Source: Dicaeum eximium (Eukaryota > Chordata > Aves > Passeriformes > Dicaeidae). From it: DNA of 64,000 bases. The notes below the pieces were generated by a model that was not told the origin of the DNA, searched no databases, and was given only the letters and a program-made list of their open reading frames with translations. Location of the stretch: contig VWZP01002415.1 of NCBI GenBank assembly GCA_013396995.1, positions 1,527,069-1,591,068 of the forward strand, read 5' to 3'. Positions 34,216 to 44,500 of this stretch are shown here, in pieces (within the stretch, counting starts at the first letter, position 1; the number at the start of each line of letters is the position of its first letter). The translations under genes and the position numbers were made by a program.

Positions 34216-37200
34216 ATCTGGCACACATGAAAGGAAACTGGAAGAAAGGCTTAATTGCACCTCCAGCAGATTCCAGTTATTCTGCTGGTCTGTTAACAAC
34301 ACGCAGCCTGGCACGACAGTCCTGTCCAGTCCGCTGTGCTGCGCTGGAAGGAAAAACTCCTTGAAGGTATGGCACAAATGCAGTCTGGGCTGGACCACCA
34401 TAACCCCTGCCAAAGAGGTCACAAGTCTTCTCAGCTGGGTTAGCAGCAGCTGCTGCATCCAGAAAAACACTGAGAGCAGAGAAAGGATCCCTAAAACAAA
34501 GGGTTAAGTTCATTAATTCTTAAGGGACAAGCACAGGATCCACCAGAACTGGGAAGATGCCAAGATGGGCTGGGCACCTTCTGAGACATCTCAGGGAAGA
34601 TCCAGTAGGAAGAGTACACAATGAAGAGGGACATTAAGCCAAAAGAAGAGGCACAACTGCTGAAACTGAATACTGTGACATTCACTCTGAGCAGAGCGCT
34701 GGGTGTCATCAAGGATGGAGAAACTAAGCATTTGTGTCTTTCATCTGATGGTAGGAGATTAAGGAAGAGCAAGAGACTGGGTTTTATTAATTTTCTAATT
34801 TTTGTTCAGTGGTCATGGTGATCATGACCTGTTGTTGGAATGTTTGCAAAAAAATGTTTTCTGCTCATGGGTGGAAAGAGACAAGGAAGAAAAATGTACT
34901 GGATACAAATATCTTTCTTAAAGACAGGGAGCAACAAGCTCTTGAAGCCCTATATTTCCTCTTAAATGGTACTGAGATAATGGGAAGTAACGAGACGCCA
35001 CTGGGTATCTCCTTTTGCTAGCATCGCAATGTGAAACTAAGGAAAGAAATGGTCTAAATTTAAAAAAAAAAAAAAAAAAAGGCTTCATACTTGCAAGATG
35101 AGGCAGAATTACTCTTTTTTTATAGATCAGCACCAGGTGGCCACAGGGTAAAAAATTTAGTCCATCCATTCAGTCTGTCTTGGCAGGTGTATGAGGATTA
35201 CATGATTTCTTAGTATTTTTATTTCTTGCTTTTTTTTTTTATTTTACTTGCAGGCATGTTCAAGGACCTCATATAACAGATCCAAGACCGCAATTTTATT
35301 ACTTTTTGAAGCATGATAAAAAGGAATTACTCTGAACAAATATTAACATTTTCTATAGAGTTATTCTTTTGTAGCACAGTCTAGAATTACTCAAGAATAT
35401 TATGTACTGTGATATGCTGAAGGAAAAGAATATATTCCTGTCTTGTGATAAATCCAATTTCAGTTGAACGAATCCTTACATTTCTAACTCTGATTGGATC
35501 ACAACCCTCAGTGTCACCTATACTTTGTGTTCTTTTACTATCTGGGAATGAATGGATCTTCTTACTGTTAGGCACTCAGTACCTACACAACCAGGTAGGA
35601 GAGACACGGTGGTCATCAGTATTGAAATTACCCCTATTTCTGGAACCCTCTGCATAGGAAATTTGAGCAAATGTACTCAGTAGCTCATCCATACAATGAC
35701 CTGCCAAAAATAGAGAGCACAGTAACCTCCCACAGGACATGGATAGCTAGAAAGCTGCAAATGCTCCTTCTGTCAGCCTGATAAAAATAAGGAGAAATTC
35801 TTATTCCTTCCTTAAAGAGCAGCCTCTCTATTTAAGTTGGAGTCTCCCATGTTTACATATTAAAGAGCCAAATTGCCTCAGCTTAATCCCTAGGATCATA
35901 GTTATAAAGAAATCAGACCAAGGAGGCTGTGATTTTTCAGCACTCAGTAGCAGAGTGGGCTGTTTATGAGAGATTTGTTTTGGTTAAGTAATTCTTGTAA
36001 GGAACTAGTAATTCTGTCCTATTTTCTTTCTCCGAAGTACATTATGGTTCCTTAAATCAAACAGTGAAGTCATGCATGTGTCTGGACCTGGGGATCCTGA
36101 AACAAAACACTCATTGCCTTAAGAAGATGGAATAGAGGGTTTGAGTGCTTCAAAGTGTATTTAGCACTTGGGAAAATTTCCCAGAGATCCAGGCTTGGAA
36201 TCATGTTTTGAGGGCTTGGAAATATCAGAATTTTTGCAGCAGGCTAGTGTCTACTGAGGAGTTTAAAGCTTGGCAGCATTGCAACAGATATTAAAAATAC
36301 ATGAAGCATCCTTTAATGTAAAGTTCTCTGATGGTAAAGTTGATGGGCATTGAAATGGCCAAAGCCATTCCCTTCAGATGTCTTCAGGAAAGAAATGCAT
36401 CCTTAACTCAGTTGCGTATGACACAAATATTCATCACCCTAAAAATGACACAGGGATCAATAAAAACTGGAAGAACTTCATAGATATATCCTTTCCTAAT
36501 TGAAAAGCTTAACATGACAATTTCAACAAGAATAATATACCCAGATTTGACCTACTTCAAAATTTAAAAAAAAAATCTTTTTATGGCTGCTTGCATCACT
36601 GTGTATACTTGTTTCCTTGAAGATAGCTTTATAAAAAATAAAAATATCCCTTGCCAGCATTTGGATCCAAGAGAAAAGTTTCATCCTTCAATAGTGCACA
36701 TAATAGAATCAGTCAGATTTGAAGCATGGGAGCACTTTTTTATCTCGGATCTTTAATATTTTACAGTTCAGGCAACAGAATTTAACCAAACCATTGGAGA
36801 TATAAGCTCTCCCCACTCAAAATCTTATAGTATAGCCTTCATTTTGTTTCTTGCCTTCCTGATTTATGTGTAGTAAAAACATGGTTTAAATAAGATATAA
36901 AATTTGCATTCTTATTTAATTATCTCCTGAGACAATTAACTTCCCCAAAAAATTTCAATATTTTGGCCACAAAACAGATTTAATAAGAACAAGAGTGGCA
37001 GCACTAAAGTCAAAAGAAAGGTCTATTAAATCAGTAACCCTACTGATTTAAACAGGACTAGGACTGCACCCTGTGACTTTATGGATACTTATCATGCAAA
37101 TTTTCAGAACATCCTCGTAAGCTTTTCATTCTAAGGTACTTGCAAGGTCCTGCCTCCAACAAACTGTTTCCTAGAGATGTACATGTCACTCACACAAATC

Positions 37201-39659
37201 TCTTCTCTGTCCTAAACCTACTGGGTTCTGGAAAAAGATGAGAGCTTGAATCACACAACACTGTTCCCAAACCTATAGCAAAATATTAATTTTTAATCTT
37301 AAGAAGTATCCCTTCTCAGAGAATTTTTATTTTTATTTTTTATGCCAACAACATCACATGTATTTTTCTAACCCACAACATACTCTGAGGTTCAGTCTTC
37401 AGAGAGACATTGAAAATCATACATTGTTTAATTTCTTTTCGGTTGACAAAACTCCCTTATAAATAGGGCCATCATGACTAAGAGGAAAGTCCTGTAAAAC
37501 CAGGTGATAATGAATATGATATTTTAATAACTTAGTTTAAAATGTTCTGTGTTTTAAGATAATGCTAGGAATTGACCTATCACCAAATGTAACAGGTAAG
37601 GTAAGGCAACTGAAATGTAGAATTCAAAGATGTACAACAATTATCAAGCTAAGACTCATTATACACAAAGTTAATGGCTGAAAAATTAGATGTATGGTTT
37701 AATCAAACTTAGATTTCCTCTAGAGTAAACAGAGAAACTAAATTTCAGCAGCCAATTCCCCTCACTCTAAAATGGTTTTTGAAAATTAGATCAATTGCCT
37801 TCTGAAGCTGCCAGTCTCTAACCTGCGACTACTGCTGGCCTTGAGACATCTAAGTTAGAGTGGGCATCTATCTTCTGACCAGCTACCAACACCTCCTCTT
37901 GCTAAACTGCACGGCAAAGGTTGTAGGAATACAGTGCATCAGTAGGAGTCTGGATGTCCTGCTTTGTGTTTAGAAATGCCTGCACCTCTAACAGAGACAC
38001 AAAGCAATGGTGATGCTGAGAGAAGCTCATGCGCAGTTCTGGGGGATTTTGATGAGAGGCACTTGCAGTAGCTGGCTTTTGGCTGACTCCAGTGAGTTGC
38101 ATGTCAAGAAAAGTATGTCATCCACAGGTGACAACAAACTGACCCAACAGTTAATCCCCGAGAAAACGTATACATTCAGTGGGGAAACAGGACAGCAAAG
38201 AAAACAATTCTTTTGGTACAGGATGAGCAAAGTACCTCAAAGTTGTGCTGTAACCACTTCAATTTGCTCCTGTTGTTCCTACCTGGAAAATCAGTTTCTT
38301 CTCCTGTAGTTTCCTGCCTCCTGATGACAATAGAGAGAACATATACTCGGTATTTAATGACGAGAAGCTGCAGCGCATACTAATGGTGCCATAGCTTCTA
38401 ATATCATCCAATATCCCCTGCTGGCTTTGCAATTACATACACATGGAGCAGGGAAGTGGCATGTGGCACTCCCGGTGAGGATAAGCAGGTGTCTAGAATT
38501 ACCTACTGACATCTCTCAGAGGAAGAAGGTAAGTGTGAGTTAACTGACCCCACACACAGCTCTGAATGCCTTGGGGTCCCTAATGGCAAAGGCTGATGTT
38601 GGAATAAGGGGAGTATGGTCTGTGTGTCTGAGTGACTACCCTGAATTCCCTTTCTCCTCTACTGGTCAGGAGGACACTCCTTGTACCCAAGCCAAAAACC
38701 AGTTTTCTACCCACTATTGCTCCCAGTGTAAAGGTATTTAATCAGAGCATAGTTAAAAATAATAATCAAAACATATGTAATCAGGGTCTTCATCTTCAGT
38801 TTGTGGTATTCCATTCCACTGAATTATACATGTACAAGTATGTAGTTCAGGAGAAACAGAAGTGTTCTCACCTTGGGCTTGGGAAGATAATTTTATTTCT
38901 CCTGTGTACTTTTTCCCTTAGACAGAAAAAAAACCCACAAATGGACAGAGGGGAAGTTTTTAAAGAAGGTTTTAATTGTTCCTAGGGTTAACAAACCAAC
39001 AGTATTTTGTGTCTCTGCTGTTATTTAATGCTGCAACCTGTACTAGATTAAATTACATGGTAGAGTACTACAGTGTATTGGACAGCAGGCAAAGAACACA
39101 CTATGCTCTACTCATTACTGTGCCCTCGACTAAATATGTGAATTTGAGTGCACCTCCATTCTATAGAATTGTACAATCCTATAAAGAATATTGATCCCTG
39201 TTCAGAGACTCAGTTATCAAGACCAGGCTTCTCCCTTAATTGTATAAGGAAATACATGGCTGGGTCACTTTTTTCTTTTGGGTTTCACTGGAAGTCAAAT
39301 AACCTTGGACTAGTTTTTTGTACACTCTCAGGGCTGAAACTTAGCTTTTTAGATTTCACAGGAAAAAAATTTTGACAAAATTAAGCTATTTTTTAAAAAT
39401 CCCTGAGATTTAAAAGAAAATGGCTTTTATATTCATAATTGAAATGTGCTTATTCACATACACGCATGCCTGTATGAGTGTGCCTATACAATAAGTGTTA
39501 CTATTTGAGAGAAAGAGAAGAGGGAGAGAAGGGGAGAGAGAGATGACAGCATGCCTTTGGTAGTCATTACTTCTGCATTACTCCTTTTTCATATAGGCAT
39601 CACTTTTTACTCCTGAAACTGTAAGTTTAGTCAGAGACCCTCAGATTTCATTAAATCCC
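34216..39659. other. Intergenic DNA, no gene seen
   Basis: Simple features are poly(A) at 35062-35080 and a purine-rich GA stretch at 39507-39543. A close acceptor/donor pair around 38518-38534 is discussed in the findings. Open stretches are at most about 117 codons, with no recognisable protein. Confidence 0.65.
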
Positions 39660-39665
39660 ATGTTT

Positions 39666-40109
39666 CTATTTTGGCATGAGAGCAGGAAAACCAAATCCTG
39701 AACTAAACAATTTGTTTGGATACATCTCACCAAAGTGAGTGACCTGGTTGTTTTCTATTCTCCGAGCTACAAGATTGTCTAACTCTGTTAGCTTTTCAAT
39801 GCCTTTATGTTTTGAGTCCAGGGATAGAGGAGGGGCTTTGCAATGAAAATCGGCACAGGTCACTGCGCTGAGATGAAAGACGTCGTTGAAGGCAGGCACC
39901 TGCCGGGGTGTTGGCGTGGAAATGGATGATGAATTGAACACTGCCACCTTTTGGCTGTGGCCACGGCCAGGGAGTTGCGACGAGGTGATTTTTGCCAGAC
40001 TTCCTTCTAGGGCGGGCTGGGCATCTGGCAAAAGCACCCTTTCATGCCAACCCAATGTCGAAGCGCTTCCTAGTACAGCCCATGTTAGCACACACCGTGT
40101 TGCCATCAC
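39666..40109 (-). other. Open stretch of unknown significance (147 codons)
   Basis: A minus-strand open frame starts MMATRCVLTWAVLG, a moderately hydrophobic start that could pass for a weak signal peptide. Only two cysteines follow and no domain is recognised. It lies about 480 bp from the CpG island, in its shore, where CpGs are more frequent than elsewhere (GACGTCG, TTGCGACG, GGCGTGG). Being downstream of the island on the minus strand makes it worth a check as an exon, but an open stretch of this length is expected about once by chance in the window. I recognise no family. Confidence 0.15.
39941..39955 (-). promoter_or_regulatory. CTCF-like motif
   Basis: The minus strand reads CCAAAAGGTGGCAG, agreeing with the core consensus CCASYAGRKGGCRS at 12 of 14 positions, including all of the GG(G/T)GGC block. 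It lies about 650 bp from the start of the CpG island. Single-motif evidence is weak. Confidence 0.3.
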
Positions 40110-40530
40110 GTAAGTTAGATTTCGCCCCTTATCTGTGAGGTCCTTGGAACTGAGAAGATGGGCTAATAATACGAAGAGCTGTTAGCTTTACTAAAGAGTA
40201 AGTGCAATCAAGTTGATGTAAACAGTCACTTCAGCCTGACTGTGGTACACTCTTCCTGCCTCAGGAATACTTGAGAGTATCTCGCATTGTGTTATGCTGA
40301 AATAGTGTTTTCTCAAGCGCTGAATTATATACAGTTTGTACTTCAACCTCTTTTGAGCACTTAGCTATGAATGTTTGTATCAGTGCCAGTGAGTGTGAGG
40401 TGATCTCATTAGAAAGAGAAAGATAATACTATCAGCCACAGAATTATTTCCCAGTGATTAAATGACAAACTTATTCACATGCTACGTCCGCAGTTCTTAC
40501 ATAGGTGTAACCTACAGGAAAAAAAAAATC

Positions 40531-40550
40531 AAAGAAAGAAAGAAAGAAAG
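40531..40550. repeat. (AAAG)5 microsatellite
   Basis: Five AAAG units follow an A9 run and directly precede a G-rich tract. Confidence 0.95.
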
Positions 40551-40568
40551 GGAGGGGGTGTGGGGGGG
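40550..40568 (+). other. G-quadruplex motif at CpG-island edge
   Basis: G-runs of 4, 5 and 7 occur with short loops (A and TGT). Splitting the last run gives four G-triplets, so a quadruplex is possible. It sits just upstream of the CpG island at 40590. Confidence 0.55.
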
Positions 40569-41021
40569 AAACACCATCAAACATTTGCTTTTGAGAGCCC
40601 ATGTCGGTCCTGCCGCCCCGGCGTGCGTGGCTTGCCGAGGTGCCCATGGCTGCCCGACGTGCAGAGCTCGGTGCCTCATCCAGGTACGATCGCCGCGTGT
40701 CCTCCCCACGCAAACCTCACCCACACAAGCAAGTGTGGGTCCTCGTCTCACACCCCCTCCCGCCCGGGTTGTACTACACGGGCAAAACCCCGTTTGCTCA
40801 GCGGCTGGAGAGCTCCGGGCAGAACGTCCATCCCCGGTGACCTTAACGGGGCCGGGCTTTCACCTCCACTTTCTCACCGAACTCTTCACCTTTGTAAACC
40901 TACAATATGCGGCTCCGAGGGGGATGATGCAGGTGGAAGGGCATTCCCCCTGCAAACACCGGGTGCTTCCCGAAGCCCAGCGCGGCCTGGCTCGGGTCCC
41001 GCCGCCCCGGCAGCGGGGCGC

Positions 41022-41034
41022 GTTGCCCGGCAAC
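41022..41034. promoter_or_regulatory. Perfect RFX X-box
   Basis: GTTGCC-C-GGCAAC matches the X-box consensus GTNRCC-N(0-3)-RGYAAC at every position and has two perfectly symmetric half-sites. RFX-family factors bind such sites in promoters of ciliary and some other genes. The location in the middle of the CpG island is typical for a functional site. Confidence 0.7.
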
Positions 41035-41118
41035 GGGGAGCCCCGGCCCGCCCGCTTCCCCCGGGGCGCGGCGCCGCCCGGCCTGCGGGAGGGAGGGAGC
41101 GAGCGCGGGCCCCGCTCC

Positions 41119-41119
41119 N
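41119..41119. other. Single N within CpG island
   Basis: One unresolved base or closed gap lies in the most GC-rich part of the island (CCCGCTCCNCCGCG). GC-rich sequence is often missing from avian assemblies at such points, so the island may be longer than shown. Confidence 0.85.
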
Positions 41120-41404
41120 CCGCGCCGGGCCGGCCGCTGTCCCGGTGGGAGCGGCGGAGAGCCGCAGCACCCGCGCCCCCGGGGCGGCTGTCGGGCACCG
41201 CCGGCTGTTCCCAGCCTCCCCGGCAGGCTCCCCGGCCCCGGCCGCGCGGGGCGGGCGCGTTCCGCCCCAGGCTGTGCGTGCGAGTTGGGCGGCGGGCCCG
41301 GCCGCCGCGGAGGGGTCCTGGACTCCGTCCATGGGCTGGTGTGCGAGGAGGGAAGACAAAGCCCCCTGGCTCCCCTGCCCCTCCTTGGCAGAGCCCAGTG
41401 CCCC

Positions 41405-41575
41405 GCTGCTTTCATTTGTTTTTGATCTGCCTCATTAAAAGACTATTGATGGCTTTAACTATTGTCCTTGTTTAGGTGCTGATTTACAAGCGCTAATATC
41501 TGACTGTGCCGAGATTAATGGGAGCCCGTGAAGTTTACAATTATCCGCAGGTCCCTTGACCACACATGGAGGGGT
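41405..41575. promoter_or_regulatory. Candidate conserved enhancer-like element beside the island
   Basis: Immediately after the CpG island the composition switches to AT-rich but non-repetitive sequence with tightly packed motifs. These are CATTAAAAG, a SOX-type CTATTGTCC followed by TTGTTT (about 41458-41473), GATTTACAAGCG, a homeodomain GATTAATGG (about 41513), CAATTATC, and single CpGs (AAGCGC, GCCGAG, CCCGTG, ATCCGC). The texture is that of a developmental conserved element. Conservation itself could not be tested. Confidence 0.4.
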
Positions 41576-44500
41576 TTGGGTTGGGGTCACGCACTCTTAT
41601 GAAAAACTCCAAAGCAGGCTTAAACCTGGGAACATTTTAATAGGATTGAATTTGTAATAGGATTTGGCAGCTTGGCCTAAACTACAGGGTAGGGGGGTTT
41701 GCTCTGGGTTATTTTGGAGTTGAGTTTTGGGGTTCTTTAACCTGGTGTCATTACTATGGCATAACAAGGGGTTTCAACATTGTGGGTTTATTTTTTGTGA
41801 AAACCTAAGCACAAATATATTTCATATGGAATAGGAAAACAAGGAGCCCTCTATCTGAACATACAGCATATATAGCATATATAGGCTCCAAGACTACATA
41901 TTATTTGATGTGTTTCTGCATGCTTTATATGAGCTTCAAGCCCCTGAAATTATTGACAACTATTAAAAAAAAACGATACAAGTGTGTTACTTAACTGGAT
42001 CAAGAGGTCTGTTGAATAACAAAACATTCCCATGCCAACTCTTCCCTTACTCAAAAAAAGCCACATTAGGAAATAGTAACTGTGCAATAAATTAGATTTA
42101 TTGAAAGTAGTGCTAAATAGAGAGGAAGTTACATGGGAAGGTGGGAGAGAAGCTAAAAGTGAATCATATGAGCAGTTAGTTCTCACAAGTTGACAGCAGT
42201 GAATTTCAGTTGGTAGCACTGGCTCTATGGCTGCTAATTCATTTTACATCACTTTGTGCTAGGCAATAATGCTGGTATGCTTCTTATGCTGCTTAGATTG
42301 CTGTGAGACAGGATCTTATGAATCACCTCATTATTAGGCACCCTCATTTAGTAGTTCTGGGTTTGTGGCTTACTGGAGCTTTTCATGGGGCTTTGGTTTT
42401 TTTAGCAACACAACAAAACTGGAAATACATCATACTTGTCCTTAGGGTCATGAAAGTACTTTCTTTCAGGACATAAACTGGAAGCTCTACAGCACCAAGG
42501 GAGTTAGAAGGTATCATGAAAAACTAGTGGAAGCTAATACAGATACAGTTTGCTTGGCTTCAAAAGTTCTAGTACAGCCAATTTTGGAGAAATGGGAGCT
42601 TATGAGAAAACAGCAGCAGCAAATCCTGCACTAATGTATGTCTCATGAAATCTCAGAAAATGTCATTGGCCTTGCTGGAGTAGAATCAAGCAAAAGACAG
42701 GCAGAGTTTCTCTCTATTTAGAGCCTCAAAGCTCCACTTTTTGAAGTCAAGACTGACGTAGGAAAGTGCTTCTTCCAGGGGTCTGTATGTGTGTATTCTA
42801 ACTGCACAGTCCTTTGCATTATTGTAATCCCAGATGCTGTGCATCTTTCCTTATAAAATCAAGGACTTGAGTATTCTGTGGCAAGGTTGTGGGCATCTGG
42901 CCCCCCTAACCAGATTTATTCATTTCTACAGCACTCTCTAACTGCTCCTTGGAAATTCTGAGACAAAACAAGCAAACAAAAAATACTTTTAATTAATTTA
43001 AGTATAATAATTATTCCAAAGGCTCTGTTATTATTCAATGGCTCTATTATTTGCTAACTGGATTCTAGTGTTGATTTTCAACAGCACCTATTCATAACTG
43101 CAATGAAGGATTTGAAGATATATTGGATATAAGGGTTTCCTGACAAGTGGGTGGGCATTGTATTTTGCAAAGTAACTATTCCAGTCACTTTACAGCTGTA
43201 GCCTTACTAGGAGGATTAACAGCCCAAGTAATTATGATTTAAAATGTGCATCATCTCTTCTAGCCTTCAGGAGTAAAATGTGGAAGTGAGTGGGACAGTC
43301 CTCACCTCCCTAAGAAATGTTGTTTTATGCTATTTGCAGGTCCAAGAAGACAAATCTGCTTCAGCTTAAGTTATACTGGAAAGTTTAAAAATCTCATCAG
43401 GACTAATTATATTTTGAGTACTTTCAAGAAAACCTCATAGAATCTTAGTTTTGAAGCTACTCTGAATCTTGTGGTGAATTCAGTGGCCATGACTCTAAAA
43501 GAGACATGTAGCCCAGTGGATAATGAAATTTTGAGACTGTTTTAACCAGGGAAAATGTTTTCTGCTCCGCTCTTTTCTTTGAACTCAGATTATGCTGTCT
43601 CATTAGCAGTTCCTCACTGTCTGACTGAAGTAGGAATCTGGATGAAAATGAACTGACAGCAACTTAATCTAAACAAGTAGGACATGGTAATTGCTCACAG
43701 AGAAAAGTACTTTAAAACAGTTAGTAAAAGCCTGTGGGGTAGGAAAGGAGAAGTGGAGAGCGGGGAGGGGGGAGGTGTTGCTCCTGAACTAAACAGGTAG
43801 GGCTGACTGCTGGTTTGGTGCTGTGCTGGATACAGAGATAAGGCTTTTTCTAGCATCAGCTGGAGCTTAAGATTGAAGCACTTCAGGCTGCCCAGTGCTC
43901 TCCCCTCTATTTCTTCGCCCTACCTTTATTGATAAGAAGCTCTTACACTTTCAGCAGCAGCACTGGTGCTTCATTCTGGAGCAGACGAGGAGATAATGCA
44001 CCCAACACTGGGACAGTGAGGCCAGGTGCGTACACTTTCATTACCACTTAAATGTGTAGCTCCACAGACACTTTACATTTGCTAAAGCCAGCACTGCCAC
44101 CAGGAGAAGCAGTCCTGCCTGGCCTTGGCCCCAAGTAAGCTTTGCCATCCATCCTCCTCATGGCATGATTGTGTGCTATCATACCAACAGGCACAGGTCA
44201 AAACACCTTTTCCACCCATGGAAAAGCGTGGAATGGAAGTGGAAATCCCCACTGTCGCTCAGCACAGTCAGTGCCCTGAGCCAGCTGCCTGCGGGGCTGC
44301 TGCAGAGGGGCTGGGGATTAGGAACGGGGAATAAAGGAGGTGATTGCTATTTTTGGCAGGAAAGTCAATGCTGTTTTCTCTGCATGATATCAAGAGCTGG
44401 CACTCCTAAAAGCCTCTCAGGGGTAATGTTGGGGTGCAAAGCAGACTACAGAGTGGTGAGATAGCAAGGTTGAGCTTTAGGCCGCCATGATTGTGCACAA

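Larger units (their letters stand above)
40590..41345. promoter_or_regulatory. CpG island, probable promoter
   Basis: This is the only CpG island in the window: roughly 750 bp of very GC-rich sequence with abundant CpG, set in AT-rich CpG-poor DNA. It contains GC boxes (GGGGCGG at 41181, GGGGCGGG at 41248-41255, CCGCCCC at 41262-41268) and a perfect RFX X-box (41022-41034). There is no TATA box, as is usual for island promoters. Direction is undecided: a donor-like GTGAGAA follows an exon-like stretch on the minus strand (GT at 40877-40876), and CAGGTACG at about 40682 could be a plus-strand donor. Long open frames here (337 and 319 codons on plus; 171 and 157 on minus) reflect the scarcity of stops in GC-rich DNA and encode Arg/Pro/Ala-rich sequence without domains. 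A single N lies at 41119. Confidence 0.88.

Noticed and set aside
40462..41475. 337-codon and 319-codon plus-strand open frames across the CpG island
   Set aside because: Stop codons are rare in such GC-rich DNA. The translations are Arg/Pro/Ala-rich with no domain, and several frames on both strands are open at once, which indicates composition and not coding.
43430..43460. CATAGAATCTTAG word resembling a CR1 3' terminus
   Set aside because: Only one octamer is present and the adjacent sequence does not follow the CR1 tail, so chance similarity is likely.
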